Positions 8,328 through 17,478 of a stretch of 56,453 nucleotides of DNA are shown here, piece after piece. Made by a program: the position numbers and the translations under genes. Position 1 is the stretch's first letter, and every line of letters starts with the position of its first letter. Source of the DNA: Vibrio sp. 10N.261.55.A7 (GTDB taxonomy: Bacteria > Pseudomonadota > Gammaproteobacteria > Enterobacterales > Vibrionaceae); the NCBI RefSeq assembly GCF_002877365.1, contig NZ_MCWZ01000235.1:2129-58581 (forward strand). The letters run 5' to 3'. Under the pieces are notes generated by a model, which was given only the letters and a program-made list of their open reading frames with translations, did no database searches and was not told where the DNA came from.

Positions 8328-8468
8328 ATGGATTTTTGGCTTCAACTTCTATTTGGAAACGCAGTCGGCTTATCTTCAATGATCGTCATCTTTATCACGA
8401 TTGGCCTGATGGTATTTTTTAGTGGCTTCTTCTTATATAAGATACTAAAAGCAGAAGCTCCTCAATAG
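8328..8468 (+). CDS. DUF3149 small membrane protein (46 aa)
   Basis: This small gene encodes 46 residues starting MDFWLQLLFGNAVGL. It has one strong hydrophobic helix (about residues 16-37) and a short KILKAEAPQ tail, consistent with a single-pass inner-membrane protein. The N-terminal motif and length match the DUF3149 family, common in Vibrio and related bacteria and of unknown function. AGGAA lies 8 bp before the ATG. It is a single-gene unit, with an FNR/CRP-like palindrome upstream and a hairpin terminator downstream. Confidence 0.85.
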   Translation: MDFWLQLLFGNAVGLSSMIVIFITIGLMVFFSGFFLYKILKAEAPQ

Positions 8469-8568
8469 CGTGAAAAGTGCTTCATTCGATCCTACACAAA
8501 CTCACATGTAGGTTATTCGCAAATGAAAGCAAACCAGACACAGCGAATTTGAAACATACACTGCAGTG

Positions 8569-8602
8569 AAGCGGAGTCGGAATTCTATCCACTCCGCTTT
8601 TG
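8569..8602 (+). terminator. Terminator of the DUF3149 gene
   Basis: AAGCGGAGT (8569-8577) pairs with ACTCCGCTT (8591-8599) around a 13-nt loop, followed by TTTG. The T-run is short. Confidence 0.6.
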
Positions 8603-8676
8603 CCATTTAAAATTTTATAGACACCCTCCGCTATCCCAATTAATCTTCTCTGTACCTAGATTAATTGGAAATCACT

Positions 8677-9258
8677 ATGCCTCAAGATGACGATTTTTCT
8701 CTTTTTCAAGAAATGATGGGAGATGTAAAGCCCATCACTCACGACACCGCTGAACTCAAAAAAGAACATAAGATTTCGGCAGGACAAGAAGCCAGACAAC
8801 AAGCAGCCATGTGGCTTACCGAAGACGACCCAGAATACCTTTCTATCGACTACGCGCCCATGCTGAAACCTGAAGACATGGTTGAATACAAGCAAGATGG
8901 TATTCAGCACGGTGTTTACAAAAAGCTAAGGCTTGGAAAATACCCGATTCAAGCCAAACTGGACCTTCATAAGAAATCGCTAAAAGAAGCACGCGAAGAA
9001 GTGATCAAATTTCTTAAGCAATGCTTGCGCCTCGACATCCGTACCGTTCTCATTGTTCACGGTAAAGGCGCGCACTCTAACCCTCCCGCCTTAATGAAGA
9101 GCCATTTGGCTAACTGGGTGACACAGATTAGAGACGTTCAATGCGCGCACAGTGCTCAACAATTTCACGGCGGCACAGGTGCAATGTATCTAATGCTCAG
9201 AAAAAGCGACGAGAAAAAAGCCGACAATCGAGAGCGCCATCAAAAACGAATGGGATAA
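8677..9258 (+). CDS. smrB: Ribosome rescue endonuclease SmrB
   Basis: The 193-residue protein ends in an Smr domain with the motifs LDLH (D96, H98) and HGKGAH (128-133), the residues that carry nuclease activity in the family. In E. coli, SmrB recognises collided ribosomes and cuts the mRNA between them so that rescue can proceed. The N-terminal part is charged and helical, as in SmrB, which uses it for ribosome binding. I chose the ATG at 8677 with GGAA upstream over the in-frame TTG at 8665. The gene is followed by rluF after a 92-bp gap, with no terminator visible between them. Confidence 0.92.
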   Translation: MPQDDDFSLFQEMMGDVKPITHDTAELKKEHKISAGQEARQQAAMWLTEDDPEYLSIDYAPMLKPEDMVEYKQDGIQHGVYKKLRLGKYPIQAKLDLHKKSLKEAREEVIKFLKQCLRLDIRTVLIVHGKGAHSNPPALMKSHLANWVTQIRDVQCAHSAQQFHGGTGAMYLMLRKSDEKKADNRERHQKRMG

Positions 9259-9350
9259 GCGAAGCGTAAGTGCTACACTCCGCCCAAATAATAAGCAGCT
9301 TCCTGCTTCACTGTCATCAAATCCGTTGTGAAACGTAACGAGGTATTCAA

Positions 9351-10424
9351 ATGTCTACACACCACGATCCATCTTCAAGTCAAACTCAAGCATCCACCAA
9401 CGGGAAACGCTTGAATAAGTTCATCAGCGAAACAGGTTTTTGCTCTCGCCGTGAGGCTGACCGACTGATCGAACAAGGCCGAGTCACCATCAATGGCCGA
9501 AAACCAGAAATGGGCACAAAAGTTCTTGATGGCGATGATGTTTGTATCGATGACAAGCCAGTTCGTTCAAAAGAAAAGCCTATCTATATTGCTCTCAACA
9601 AACCAACCGGTATTACTTGCACCACAGAGCGTGATATTCCAGGTAATATCGTCGACTTCATTGGCCATCACAAGCGTATATTTCCTATCGGACGTCTAGA
9701 TAAACCATCTGACGGTTTGATTTTCCTGACCAATGACGGCGACATCGTCAACAAAATCTTGCGTGCGGGTAATAATCACGAAAAAGAGTATGTGGTTCGT
9801 GTCGATAAGCCGATCACTGAGAAATTCTTAACGCACATGGCGGCAGGGGTTCACATTCTTGATACCGTGACGCTACCGTGTAAAGTGACCAAAGAAACCA
9901 AGTTCTCTTTTCGCATTGTCTTGACGCAGGGCCTTAACCGCCAAATCCGTCGTATGTGTGAAGAGTTAGGCTATGAAGTCTTTAAACTTCGCCGTGTTCG
10001 TATTATGAACATCTCAATCGATGACATTCCAAACGGTAAGTGGCGCTATCTTAGCGATGCGGAAGTCAGTGAAATTCATGCGATGTGTGAGGATTCAAGC
10101 GGTACGGAAGATGCGTCTAAGAACGATGCTAAAGGTGTTCGCATACGCCGAGCCACCGATGCAAAACTCTTTGATAGCCGAGAAGAGAACCAAACAAGCA
10201 CGGCAAGACGTAACCAAAAAACGCGCACGTTCAAAGGCAACAATGCAGATGAGTTTCGTCGTGGGCCGAATGCCAAGCGCGGCTCTAACGAAAGCAAAAA
10301 TAAGAAAAGCTATCATGGCAAAGCGCCCGTTCGACCTGATCAGGGCAATCAAGATCACTCGAACCAAGCCTCAAATGGCGCACCGAAAAGACGTAAGCCG
10401 GGTACGTTAAGCCTGAATAAGTAA
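9351..10424 (+). CDS. rluF: 23S rRNA pseudouridine(2604) synthase RluF
   Basis: An S4 RNA-binding domain (about residues 18-65) is followed by an RsuA/RluB/E/F-type synthase domain with catalytic Asp117 in [10 protein letters not shown]. The sequence [14 protein letters not shown] and the [18 protein letters not shown] block favour RluF over RluB or RluE. RluF converts U2604 of 23S rRNA (and, in E. coli, U35 of tRNA-Tyr) to pseudouridine. After about residue 245 there is a long basic, low-complexity tail rich in Lys, Arg, Asn and Ser. This makes the protein 357 residues against about 290 in E. coli; the tail is presumably disordered and RNA-binding. Confidence 0.9.
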   Translation: MSTHHDPSSSQTQASTNGKRLNKFISETGFCSRREADRLIEQGRVTINGRKPEMGTKVLDGDDVCIDDKPVRSKEKPIYIALNKPTGITCTTERDIPGNIVDFIGHHKRIFPIGRLDKPSDGLIFLTNDGDIVNKILRAGNNHEKEYVVRVDKPITEKFLTHMAAGVHILDTVTLPCKVTKETKFSFRIVLTQGLNRQIRRMCEELGYEVFKLRRVRIMNISIDDIPNGKWRYLSDAEVSEIHAMCEDSSGTEDASKNDAKGVRIRRATDAKLFDSREENQTSTARRNQKTRTFKGNNADEFRRGPNAKRGSNESKNKKSYHGKAPVRPDQGNQDHSNQASNGAPKRRKPGTLSLNK

Positions 10425-10456
10425 TTCATCCTCTTCAAGCGACATTGCAGATAATA

Positions 10457-10483
10457 AAAAAGGGAGCATCCGCTCCCTTTGTC
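10457..10483. terminator. Bidirectional terminator between rluF and upp
   Basis: AAAGGGAGC (10459-10467) and GCTCCCTTT (10472-10480) form a 9-bp stem with a 4-nt loop, with A-rich sequence on one side and T-rich on the other. It lies between the convergent genes rluF and upp. Confidence 0.85.
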
Positions 10484-10524
10484 GTTTTGGTATCAATTTT
10501 TATTATTAAACAAAGACTTAACGT

Positions 10525-11151
10525 CTACTTTGTACCAAAAATCTTATCACCCGCATCCCCAAGACCAGGAACGATATAACCTTTATCGTTAAGCTTCTCA
10601 TCAATAGCAGCAGTGTAAAGCTCTACATCAGGGTGTGCTTTCTTAAGCGCTTCAATGCCTTCTGGAGCAGCCACTAAAACCAATACTTTGAATTGACTGC
10701 AGCCTTTCTCTTTAAGAAGGTCAATCGTTGCAATCATTGATCCGCCAGTCGCGAGCATTGGGTCAACAACCAGAGCAATACGCTCATCAATGTTTGAAGC
10801 AAGTTTGTTGAAGTAAGGGACAGGTTCTAGCGTTTCTTCATCGCGATAGATACCGACAACGCTGATACGAGCACTTGGCATATGCTCAAGTACGCCATCC
10901 ATCATGCCTAGGCCAGCACGCAAAATTGGAACAACCGTTACTTTTTTACCTTTTAGCTGCTCAACTTCTACAGAACCGTTCCAACCTTCGATACTGACTG
11001 TTTCTGTTTCAAAATCAGCAGTGGCTTCATAAGTAAGCAAGCTACCTACTTCCGTTGCTAACTCACGAAAACGTTTCGTGCTGATGTCACCTTCTCGCAT
11101 TAAACCAATTTTGTGTCTTACAAGAGGGTGTTTAACTTCAACCACTTTCAT
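10525..11151 (-). CDS. upp: Uracil phosphoribosyltransferase
   Basis: Upp converts uracil and PRPP to UMP in pyrimidine salvage. The ATG at 11151 gives 208 residues ([11 protein letters not shown]), the E. coli length. GGAG lies 6 nt upstream, whereas an in-frame ATG two codons earlier touches the GGAG and the longer frame begins even further upstream. The PRPP-binding loop [12 protein letters not shown] is intact, and the C-terminal [11 protein letters not shown] uracil-binding segment is present. It is divergent from purM, as in many gammaproteobacteria, with a good -10 (TATAAT, 11199-11194). Confidence 0.97.
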   Translation of the reverse strand: MKVVEVKHPLVRHKIGLMREGDISTKRFRELATEVGSLLTYEATADFETETVSIEGWNGSVEVEQLKGKKVTVVPILRAGLGMMDGVLEHMPSARISVVGIYRDEETLEPVPYFNKLASNIDERIALVVDPMLATGGSMIATIDLLKEKGCSQFKVLVLVAAPEGIEALKKAHPDVELYTAAIDEKLNDKGYIVPGLGDAGDKIFGTK

Positions 11152-11193
11152 TTTCATCTCCGACAATTTAGATACTTTTAAATAAACCGCCAG

Positions 11194-11222
11194 ATTATAC
11201 ACGATAACGAAATGGAATTCAG
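11194..11222 (-). promoter_or_regulatory. Putative upp promoter
   Basis: A perfect TATAAT on the minus strand (11199-11194) has a poor -35 (CTGAAT) 17 bp upstream. The predicted start gives a leader of roughly 35 nt before the upp ATG. Confidence 0.6.
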
Positions 11223-11247
11223 GTGCAGTAGATCAATAAAAAAACCT

Positions 11248-11287
11248 ACGCAAACGTTTGCTCTTTATGATTAAGCACTGGTAGAAT
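11248..11287 (+). promoter_or_regulatory. PurR operator and purMN promoter
   Basis: ACGCAAACGTTTGCTC (11248-11263) matches the PurR operator ACGCAAACGTTTGCGT at 14 of 16 positions. It overlaps a -35 (TTGCTC, 11258-11263) followed after 18 bp by a -10 (TAGAAT, 11282-11287). Purine-loaded PurR bound here would block RNA polymerase. The arrangement agrees with known PurR control of purMN. Confidence 0.85.
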
Positions 11288-11328
11288 AGCGCCGTTTTCA
11301 TATCCAACTTAAACCCGAGGACTTCCCT

Positions 11329-12369
11329 GTGAGCGGTAATAACTCTTCTCTTAGCTACAAAGACGCTGGTGTTGACATTGATGCAGGTAACGCGCTTGTT
11401 GACCGAATTAAAGGTGCAGTAAAACGCACTCGTCGCCCTGAAGTTATGGGTGGCATTGGTGGGTTCGGTGCTCTATGTGAGCTACCAACGAACTACAAAC
11501 AACCTGTTTTAGTATCAGGGACTGACGGCGTAGGTACAAAACTTCGTCTTGCTCTGGATATGAACAAGCACGACACCATCGGTATCGACCTTGTTGCGAT
11601 GTGTGTGAACGACCTGATTGTTCAAGGTGGTGAGCCACTATTCTTCCTAGACTACTACGCAACGGGCAAGCTAGACGTTGATACAGCGGCTGACGTTGTT
11701 ACGGGTATTGCTGAAGGTTGTGTTCAAGCTGGTTGTTCACTCATTGGTGGTGAAACGGCTGAAATGCCTGGTATGTATGAAGGCGAAGACTACGACGTTG
11801 CTGGCTTCTGTGTCGGTGTTGTCGAAAAAGAAGAGATCATTGACGGAACAAAAGTAGCGGCCGGTGATGCATTAATCGCTGTTGGCTCTAGTGGTCCACA
11901 CTCTAATGGTTACTCTCTTATCCGTAAGATTCTAGAAGTATCTGGCGCAGATAAGAACGAGCAACTAGAAGGTCGCACAATTGGTGAGCACCTTTTAGAA
12001 CCAACGAAAATTTACATTAAATCAGCACTTAAGATGATAGCAGAGCATGACATTCATGCCATCTCTCACATCACAGGTGGTGGTTTCTGGGAAAACATCC
12101 CACGCGTACTTCCAGAAGGTACGAAAGCAGTGGTTGATGGTTCAAGCTGGGAATGGCCTGCCATCTTCAACTGGCTACAAGAAAAAGGCAACGTAACAAC
12201 GCACGAAATGTACCGCACATTTAACTGTGGTGTTGGCCTTGTTGTTGCGCTACCTAAAGACCAAGCTGAAGCGGCGGTAAAACTTCTTCAACAAGAAGAT
12301 GAAAACGCTTGGGTTATTGGTGAAATCGCTCAAGCAGAAGCTGGCGAAGAACAGGTAGAGATTAAGTAA
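11329..12369 (+). CDS. purM: Phosphoribosylformylglycinamidine cyclo-ligase (AIR synthetase)
   Basis: PurM closes the imidazole ring of formylglycinamidine ribotide using ATP to give AIR, the fifth step of de novo purine synthesis. The 346-residue product has the typical [12 protein letters not shown] start, the GTDGVGTKL substrate loop and the [11 protein letters not shown] motif. The start codon is GTG with CGAGG upstream. It is the first gene of purMN, 2 bp before purN, and sits behind a PurR operator. Confidence 0.97.
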   Translation: MSGNNSSLSYKDAGVDIDAGNALVDRIKGAVKRTRRPEVMGGIGGFGALCELPTNYKQPVLVSGTDGVGTKLRLALDMNKHDTIGIDLVAMCVNDLIVQGGEPLFFLDYYATGKLDVDTAADVVTGIAEGCVQAGCSLIGGETAEMPGMYEGEDYDVAGFCVGVVEKEEIIDGTKVAAGDALIAVGSSGPHSNGYSLIRKILEVSGADKNEQLEGRTIGEHLLEPTKIYIKSALKMIAEHDIHAISHITGGGFWENIPRVLPEGTKAVVDGSSWEWPAIFNWLQEKGNVTTHEMYRTFNCGVGLVVALPKDQAEAAVKLLQQEDENAWVIGEIAQAEAGEEQVEIK

Positions 12370-12371
12370 AT

Positions 12372-13007
12372 ATGAAAAGCATTGTTGTTTTAGTTTCAGG
12401 GAATGGTTCGAACTTGCAAGCGATTATCGATGCGTGTGAAACCAGTATTGATAGTGGCAAGGTAACGGCTGTTTTTTCAAACAAAGCAGATGCTTATGCT
12501 CTTAAACGAGCAGAAAAGGCAGGGGCTGCAGGTGTCTTTATCGATCCTAAAGCCTTTGATACTCGCGACGCATTTGACAGGGAATTGATGCGTCAGATGG
12601 ATGAGTATCAACCTGATCTTATTATACTGGCTGGCTACATGCGTATTCTAAGTGGTGAGTTTGTTCGCCACTTCCTAGGGCGTATGATCAATATCCACCC
12701 TTCTTTGTTGCCTAAGTACCCAGGGCTCAACACTTATCAACGCGCAATTCACGCGGGTGATGAAGAGCACGGTACAAGCGTTCATTTTGTCACTGAGCAA
12801 CTTGACGGTGGCCCAGTGATTCTGCAGGCAAAAGTGCCAATTTTCGACGAAGATAATGTCGAAGTGCTGACAGATCGCGTTCAAACTCAAGAGCACAAGA
12901 TCTATCCGCTTGTCGCACAATGGTTTGTAGACGGTCGACTGAAGATGGAAAATGGGAAAGCGTTCCTAGATGGCAATAAACTTGGCATCCACGGCTACGC
13001 AGAATAG
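12372..13007 (+). CDS. purN: Phosphoribosylglycinamide formyltransferase
   Basis: PurN transfers a formyl group from 10-formyl-THF to GAR in purine synthesis. The 211-residue protein shows the N-terminal VSGNGSNLQA loop, the catalytic Asn and His in INIHPSLLPKYPG and the catalytic Asp in the EQLDGGP segment. It is translated directly after purM (2-bp gap) and followed by a strong terminator. Confidence 0.97.
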   Translation: MKSIVVLVSGNGSNLQAIIDACETSIDSGKVTAVFSNKADAYALKRAEKAGAAGVFIDPKAFDTRDAFDRELMRQMDEYQPDLIILAGYMRILSGEFVRHFLGRMINIHPSLLPKYPGLNTYQRAIHAGDEEHGTSVHFVTEQLDGGPVILQAKVPIFDEDNVEVLTDRVQTQEHKIYPLVAQWFVDGRLKMENGKAFLDGNKLGIHGYAE

Positions 13008-13036
13008 TCACCACAGCGTTAGTACAGTAAAAATGG

Positions 13037-13070
13037 AAAAGGGTTGATGTGCAAACATCAACCCTTTTTA
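13037..13070. terminator. Bidirectional terminator between purN and the YafJ-type gene
   Basis: A 14-bp perfect stem (13037-13050 with 13055-13068) has a GCAA tetraloop and A/T tails on both sides. It sits between two convergent genes. Confidence 0.9.
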
Positions 13071-13089
13071 TTTACGCATGAAACCATCA

Positions 13090-13932
13090 TTACAATGGCT
13101 GAGTGGGTGCCTGAGACTTAGGCTTCGCCTCTGCAAAAGCAACATCTTCTAATCGATGTGCATTTCCATCAATCAGTTCGCCAAAATGGAAAACCGCGTA
13201 CTCACTAGGCTTCATTCGATGCCATACTTCATTATCCGTGAGCGGCTGAGTCGCAACCACGGTCACGACATCGTTAGGTGTGGTCTCTTCCTGAAAATTA
13301 ATCGTCACATCTTCGTCAATCAAGCTCGCTTTACCGAAAGGTGCACGACGTGTAATCCAATACAAATGGTTCGTGCAGTACGTCATCACATACTCACCAT
13401 CAGACAAAAGCATATTAAATACGCCCTTATCTTTCAGCTTGTTACAGCATTCGGCTATGTATTGAAGTGCACCCACCATATCTTGAGGTGGTTCTGGGTA
13501 ACGTTCTTCCAGTTGCTTTAAAATCCAGCAAAATGTCAGTTCGCTGTCCGTTTCACCCACAGGCCTGAATCGACCCGAAATGAGATCATCGTAATCAGAC
13601 AATTGGCCATTATGCGCAAATGTCCAGTAACGGCCCCATAATTCTCGTGTAAATGGATGAGTATTTTCAAGGTTCACAGAACCTCGGTTTGCTTGCCTAA
13701 TGTGGCTAACAACCGCTCGGCTCTTAATTGGGTAGCTTTGTACTAACTCTGCGATCTTAGAGTCACAGCTTGGCTTTGGATCTTTAAACGTTCGAAAGCC
13801 TTTCCCTTCATAAAAAGTGATTCCCCAGCCATCACGGTGTGGGCCGGTATTGCCGCCTCTTTGTATCAACCCTGTGAAACTGAAGCATATATCTGTTGGC
13901 ACATTGGCGCTCATTCCGAGCAATTCACACAT
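13090..13932 (-). CDS. Class II glutamine amidotransferase domain protein (YafJ family)
   Basis: The 280-residue protein starts MCELLGMS, with Cys2 becoming the N-terminal nucleophile after Met removal, as in Ntn-type glutaminase domains. Further glutaminase motifs are HRDGWGI, SHIRQANRG, FAHNGQL and the GETDSE segment. There is no synthase domain, so the protein alone would only release ammonia from a glutamine-like substrate; the partner and product are unknown. It is close to E. coli YafJ (about 255 residues), with a longer C-terminus. Downstream of gmhA by 36 bp, it is likely co-transcribed, as yafJ lies beside gmhA in E. coli. Confidence 0.85.
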   Translation of the reverse strand: MCELLGMSANVPTDICFSFTGLIQRGGNTGPHRDGWGITFYEGKGFRTFKDPKPSCDSKIAELVQSYPIKSRAVVSHIRQANRGSVNLENTHPFTRELWGRYWTFAHNGQLSDYDDLISGRFRPVGETDSELTFCWILKQLEERYPEPPQDMVGALQYIAECCNKLKDKGVFNMLLSDGEYVMTYCTNHLYWITRRAPFGKASLIDEDVTINFQEETTPNDVVTVVATQPLTDNEVWHRMKPSEYAVFHFGELIDGNAHRLEDVAFAEAKPKSQAPTQPL

Positions 13933-13968
13933 GTTTCATTAAATCCTTTTCTTCTAAAATTGGCGTCG

Positions 13969-14544
13969 TTATGCCATTTCTTTTTCAATCAGCTGAATCA
14001 CAATATGGATAATCTTAATATGAATCTCTTGGATTCTGTCAGCATAACCAAAGTGTGGGACACGAATCTCGATATCCGCAAGTCCGGCCATTTTCCCGCC
14101 GTCTTTACCCGTCAATGCAATGGTCTTCATTCCTTTCGCCTTCGCCGCATCGATCGCCTTCAAGATATTACCCGAATTGCCCGATGTCGAAAGGCCAAAC
14201 AGCACATCACCCGATGCGCCAACCGCTTCCACATAACGCGAAAATACCGATTCATAGCCAAAATCATTACTTACGCATGAGATATGGCTTGGATCTGATA
14301 TCGCAATACCAGGATAACCAGGGCGATTCTCACGGTAACGGCCGGTTAGCTCTTCCGCGAAGTGCATTGCATCACAATGCGAACCACCATTGCCACAAGA
14401 GAGCACTTTGCCACCCTGTTTAAATGAGTCGGCAATTAACTTCGCTGCAGCTTCAATCTGAGCTAAGTTATTTTCATCACTTAAAAACGCATTCAATACT
14501 TCGGCAGCTTCTGTTAATTCGTTTTTAATTAGATCCTGATACAT
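13969..14544 (-). CDS. gmhA: Sedoheptulose-7-phosphate isomerase
   Basis: GmhA (also called lpcA) makes D-glycero-D-manno-heptose 7-phosphate, the first step toward the heptoses of the LPS inner core. At 191 residues it has the expected length. It carries the SIS fold motifs [18 protein letters not shown] near residue 50 and [10 protein letters not shown] near 120, and the zinc/active-site histidines near the C-terminus (HIKIIHIVI). It is divergent from fadE across a 298-bp gap and probably leads a two-gene unit with the YafJ-type gene. Confidence 0.96.
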   Translation of the reverse strand: MYQDLIKNELTEAAEVLNAFLSDENNLAQIEAAAKLIADSFKQGGKVLSCGNGGSHCDAMHFAEELTGRYRENRPGYPGIAISDPSHISCVSNDFGYESVFSRYVEAVGASGDVLFGLSTSGNSGNILKAIDAAKAKGMKTIALTGKDGGKMAGLADIEIRVPHFGYADRIQEIHIKIIHIVIQLIEKEMA

Positions 14545-14782
14545 GGCTATATTCTCATTTTAATATTGGAGTAAATGTAAGCACGGTTACAAATTTTATC
14601 TATCCCTGAGTTTACTGAAACAATCTCTAGTGTCGATAGCTACACCCTAAGAATTCCACTTCCGAGCGTTTTTACTGAATGTAAATCGCTGCCTACTGCT
14701 CATAATTAGAACTTTAACTCTACTTGGATCACTTTTTAATCACATTGGTATTTTACATTTCGTTAATATTTTGATTACACTT

Positions 14783-14799
14783 AACTGGTTAGACCTCTT
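14783..14799. promoter_or_regulatory. FadR operator upstream of fadE
   Basis: AACTGGTTAGACCTCTT agrees with the FadR consensus AACTGGTCGGACCTGTT at 14 of 17 positions, including the ACTGGT and GACC core. It lies 44-60 bp before the chosen fadE start codon, where FadR would repress transcription until long-chain acyl-CoA releases it. The promoter elements around it are not clear. Confidence 0.8.
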
Positions 14800-14842
14800 A
14801 CAAGATTACAGCGCGGTATTCGTGCTAGATAAGGAAAACAAC

Positions 14843-17290
14843 ATGGAAATCTTGCTCTCTATACTCAGTTTCGTGGCAATAGTCTCTCTCTGCCTGTACC
14901 ACAGAAGCTCATTACTGCTATCGTTATCGGCGCTCACTGTCACTATGTTTGCTCTATCCGTTTGGGGCAGTGCGGGTCTATTAAGTTGGGCACTCTACAT
15001 TGCTGCTATCGCAGTTTTTGCAGTGCCTTCCGTTAGACAATCTTTGATCAGTAAAACGGCCTTACAGCTGTTTAAGAAAGTGCTCCCTGCGATGTCACAG
15101 ACTGAAAAAGAGGCATTGGATGCTGGTACTGTATGGTGGGAAGCAGAACTGTTTAAGGGAAAGCCAAACTGGCAAGAACTCCATAACATCGCTGCCCCTA
15201 AGCTATCGAAAGAAGAGCAAGACTTTCTTGATGGCCCAGTCAACGAAGTGTGTGCCATGGTTAACGATTATCATGTGACACATGAATTAGCAGACCTTCC
15301 ACCCGAAGTTTGGCAGTACCTTAAAGATCATAAATTCTTTGCCATGATCATTAAGAAAAAATACGGTGGATTGGAATTTTCAGCCTACGCTCAATCTTTG
15401 GTTCTACAAAAGCTGACAGGCGTTTCCAGTGTACTTTCATCAACGGTAGGCGTACCTAACTCATTAGGCCCTGGTGAATTACTGCAACACTACGGAACAG
15501 AAGAGCAAAAAGACCATTACCTTCCACGCCTAGCCACTGGACTTGAGATCCCTTGTTTTGCCCTAACAAGCCCTGAAGCTGGCTCTGATGCAGGTTCAAT
15601 TCCTGATTACGGTATTGTTTGTAAAGGTAAGTGGAAAGGCAAGCAAGTACTTGGCATGCGACTCACTTGGAACAAGCGTTATATAACACTGGCACCAGTG
15701 GCAACCGTTCTTGGTCTCGCGTTTAAACTGCGTGACCCTGATGGATTACTGGGTGACAAACCAGAGTTAGGCATTACTTGTGCTTTGATCCCAACCGATC
15801 TTAAAGGTGTCGAGATTGGGAATCGCCACTTCCCTCTCAATGTGCCATTCCAAAACGGCCCAACTCAAGGTGATGACATTTTCGTTCCTATCGATTTCAT
15901 CATTGGTGGCGAGAAAATGGCTGGCCAAGGTTGGAGAATGTTGGTTGAGTGCCTGTCAGTAGGTCGTGGTATTACCCTGCCGTCTAACTCGACGGGCGGT
16001 ATCAAGTCGGCGGCAATGGCAACTGGTGCATACTCTCGAATTCGTCGTCAGTTCAAACAGCCAATTGGCCAGATGGAAGGGGTTGAAGAGCCTTTAGCTC
16101 GCTTAGCGGGTAATGCCTATGTGATGGATTCAGCCAGCAGCCTGACGGTAGCGGGAATCGACCTGGGTCAAAAACCATCCGTTATTTCAGCGATCGTTAA
16201 ATACCACTGTACCCATCGTGGACAACGCAGTGTTATTGACGCAATGGATATTGTTGGCGGTAAAGGAATCTGCTTAGGCCCATCAAACTTCCTTGCTCGC
16301 GGTTACCAAGGCTCACCGATCGCTATTACAGTTGAAGGTGCAAACATTCTGACACGTTCTTTGATTATTTACGGCCAAGGTGCGATTCGCTGTCACCCTT
16401 ATGTACTTGACGAAATGAACGCTGCTCACTCTGACAAAGCCAATGCGTTAGATGACTTTGATAAGGCGCTAGCCGGTCATGTTACATTTACGATGAGTAA
16501 CCTAGTCAGAAGCATTTGGTTTGGTTTGAGCGACGGATTAGGCTCTCAAGCGCCGACCAAAGATTTTACTAAACGCTACTACCAACAGCTGAACCGCTAC
16601 AGTGCGAATATGGCTCTATTGTCAGATATTTCAATGGTGATACTAGGTGGCTCACTCAAGCGAAAAGAACGTATGTCCGCTCGTTTAGGGGATATTTTGA
16701 GTCAACTTTACTTGAGCTCAGCAACGCTAAAACGTTTTGATGAAGATGGCCGTCCTCTTGAAGATAAAGCCATGGTTGATTGGGGGCTTCAAGACAGCTT
16801 ACAGCAGACAGAAGTCGCGATTGATGAGTTCCTAGCAAACTTCCCTAATCGCATTGTTGCTTCCGCACTGCGAGTTCTGATCATGCCTTTCGGACGTGTA
16901 AGACGTGCGCCAAGTGACAAGCTAGATAGCAAGGTAGCGAAGATCATCCAAACACCAAGCGCGACTCGTTCTAGAATTGGTCGTAACCAGTACCTTGAAG
17001 ACACACCATTTAACCCGGTTGGTCGTATTGAGAAAGCACTCGAGGTTATTCTTGAAGCCGAGCTTGTGTTTGACAAAGTCTGCAAAGGCCTGTCTCAGCG
17101 TCGTGCTTTCGTTGCCCTTGATAAGGTCGCGGAACTTGGCTTAGAAAACAAGCTAATCTCCGAGAGCGAAGCGAAACTGCTGATCAATGCCGAAAAAGAA
17201 CGTCTCTATGTGATTAACGTTGATGATTTCGCTCCTGAAGAACTTGCAGCGGTAAAGTCACCATACCCAAGCATGGAAAGCGTCGCATAG
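14843..17290 (+). CDS. fadE: Acyl-CoA dehydrogenase FadE
   Basis: FadE catalyses the first beta-oxidation step, acyl-CoA to trans-2-enoyl-CoA, using FAD. The ATG at 14843 gives 815 residues, the E. coli length, with AAGGA upstream. The longer frame from a TTG at 14771 would run through the FadR operator. Two N-terminal hydrophobic segments (about 1-60) suggest membrane attachment. The dehydrogenase region holds [11 protein letters not shown], the [14 protein letters not shown] segment and [18 protein letters not shown] long FadE-specific C-terminal domain follows. Confidence 0.96.
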   Translation: MEILLSILSFVAIVSLCLYHRSSLLLSLSALTVTMFALSVWGSAGLLSWALYIAAIAVFAVPSVRQSLISKTALQLFKKVLPAMSQTEKEALDAGTVWWEAELFKGKPNWQELHNIAAPKLSKEEQDFLDGPVNEVCAMVNDYHVTHELADLPPEVWQYLKDHKFFAMIIKKKYGGLEFSAYAQSLVLQKLTGVSSVLSSTVGVPNSLGPGELLQHYGTEEQKDHYLPRLATGLEIPCFALTSPEAGSDAGSIPDYGIVCKGKWKGKQVLGMRLTWNKRYITLAPVATVLGLAFKLRDPDGLLGDKPELGITCALIPTDLKGVEIGNRHFPLNVPFQNGPTQGDDIFVPIDFIIGGEKMAGQGWRMLVECLSVGRGITLPSNSTGGIKSAAMATGAYSRIRRQFKQPIGQMEGVEEPLARLAGNAYVMDSASSLTVAGIDLGQKPSVISAIVKYHCTHRGQRSVIDAMDIVGGKGICLGPSNFLARGYQGSPIAITVEGANILTRSLIIYGQGAIRCHPYVLDEMNAAHSDKANALDDFDKALAGHVTFTMSNLVRSIWFGLSDGLGSQAPTKDFTKRYYQQLNRYSANMALLSDISMVILGGSLKRKERMSARLGDILSQLYLSSATLKRFDEDGRPLEDKAMVDWGLQDSLQQTEVAIDEFLANFPNRIVASALRVLIMPFGRVRRAPSDKLDSKVAKIIQTPSATRSRIGRNQYLEDTPFNPVGRIEKALEVILEAELVFDKVCKGLSQRRAFVALDKVAELGLENKLISESEAKLLINAEKERLYVINVDDFAPEELAAVKSPYPSMESVA

Positions 17291-17324
17291 AATTGGGGTA
17301 AACAGATACAACGACTCTAAACAA

Positions 17325-17365
17325 AAAGGCGGCAAACCGAATAATGGGTTTGCCGCCTTTCTTTT
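17325..17365 (+). terminator. fadE terminator
   Basis: A 14-bp perfect stem (17325-17338 with 17347-17360) has an 8-nt loop followed by CTTTTC. It is the strongest hairpin in this part of the window. Confidence 0.9.
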
Positions 17366-17478
17366 CTCTCTAGCTCTATAGAGCAAGTTTCACTTTTAAG
17401 GCTATACGTCTATCTATTCGCTCGTTTCTGGCCTTCACCATCCACTCACACTCGATAGTTATCCCTTTTCAATCGCCT

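Noticed and set aside
10021..10410. 129-codon plus-strand frame and minus-strand frames in the rluF tail
   Set aside because: Low-complexity coding sequence of the basic RluF tail keeps other frames open; none has a start signal.
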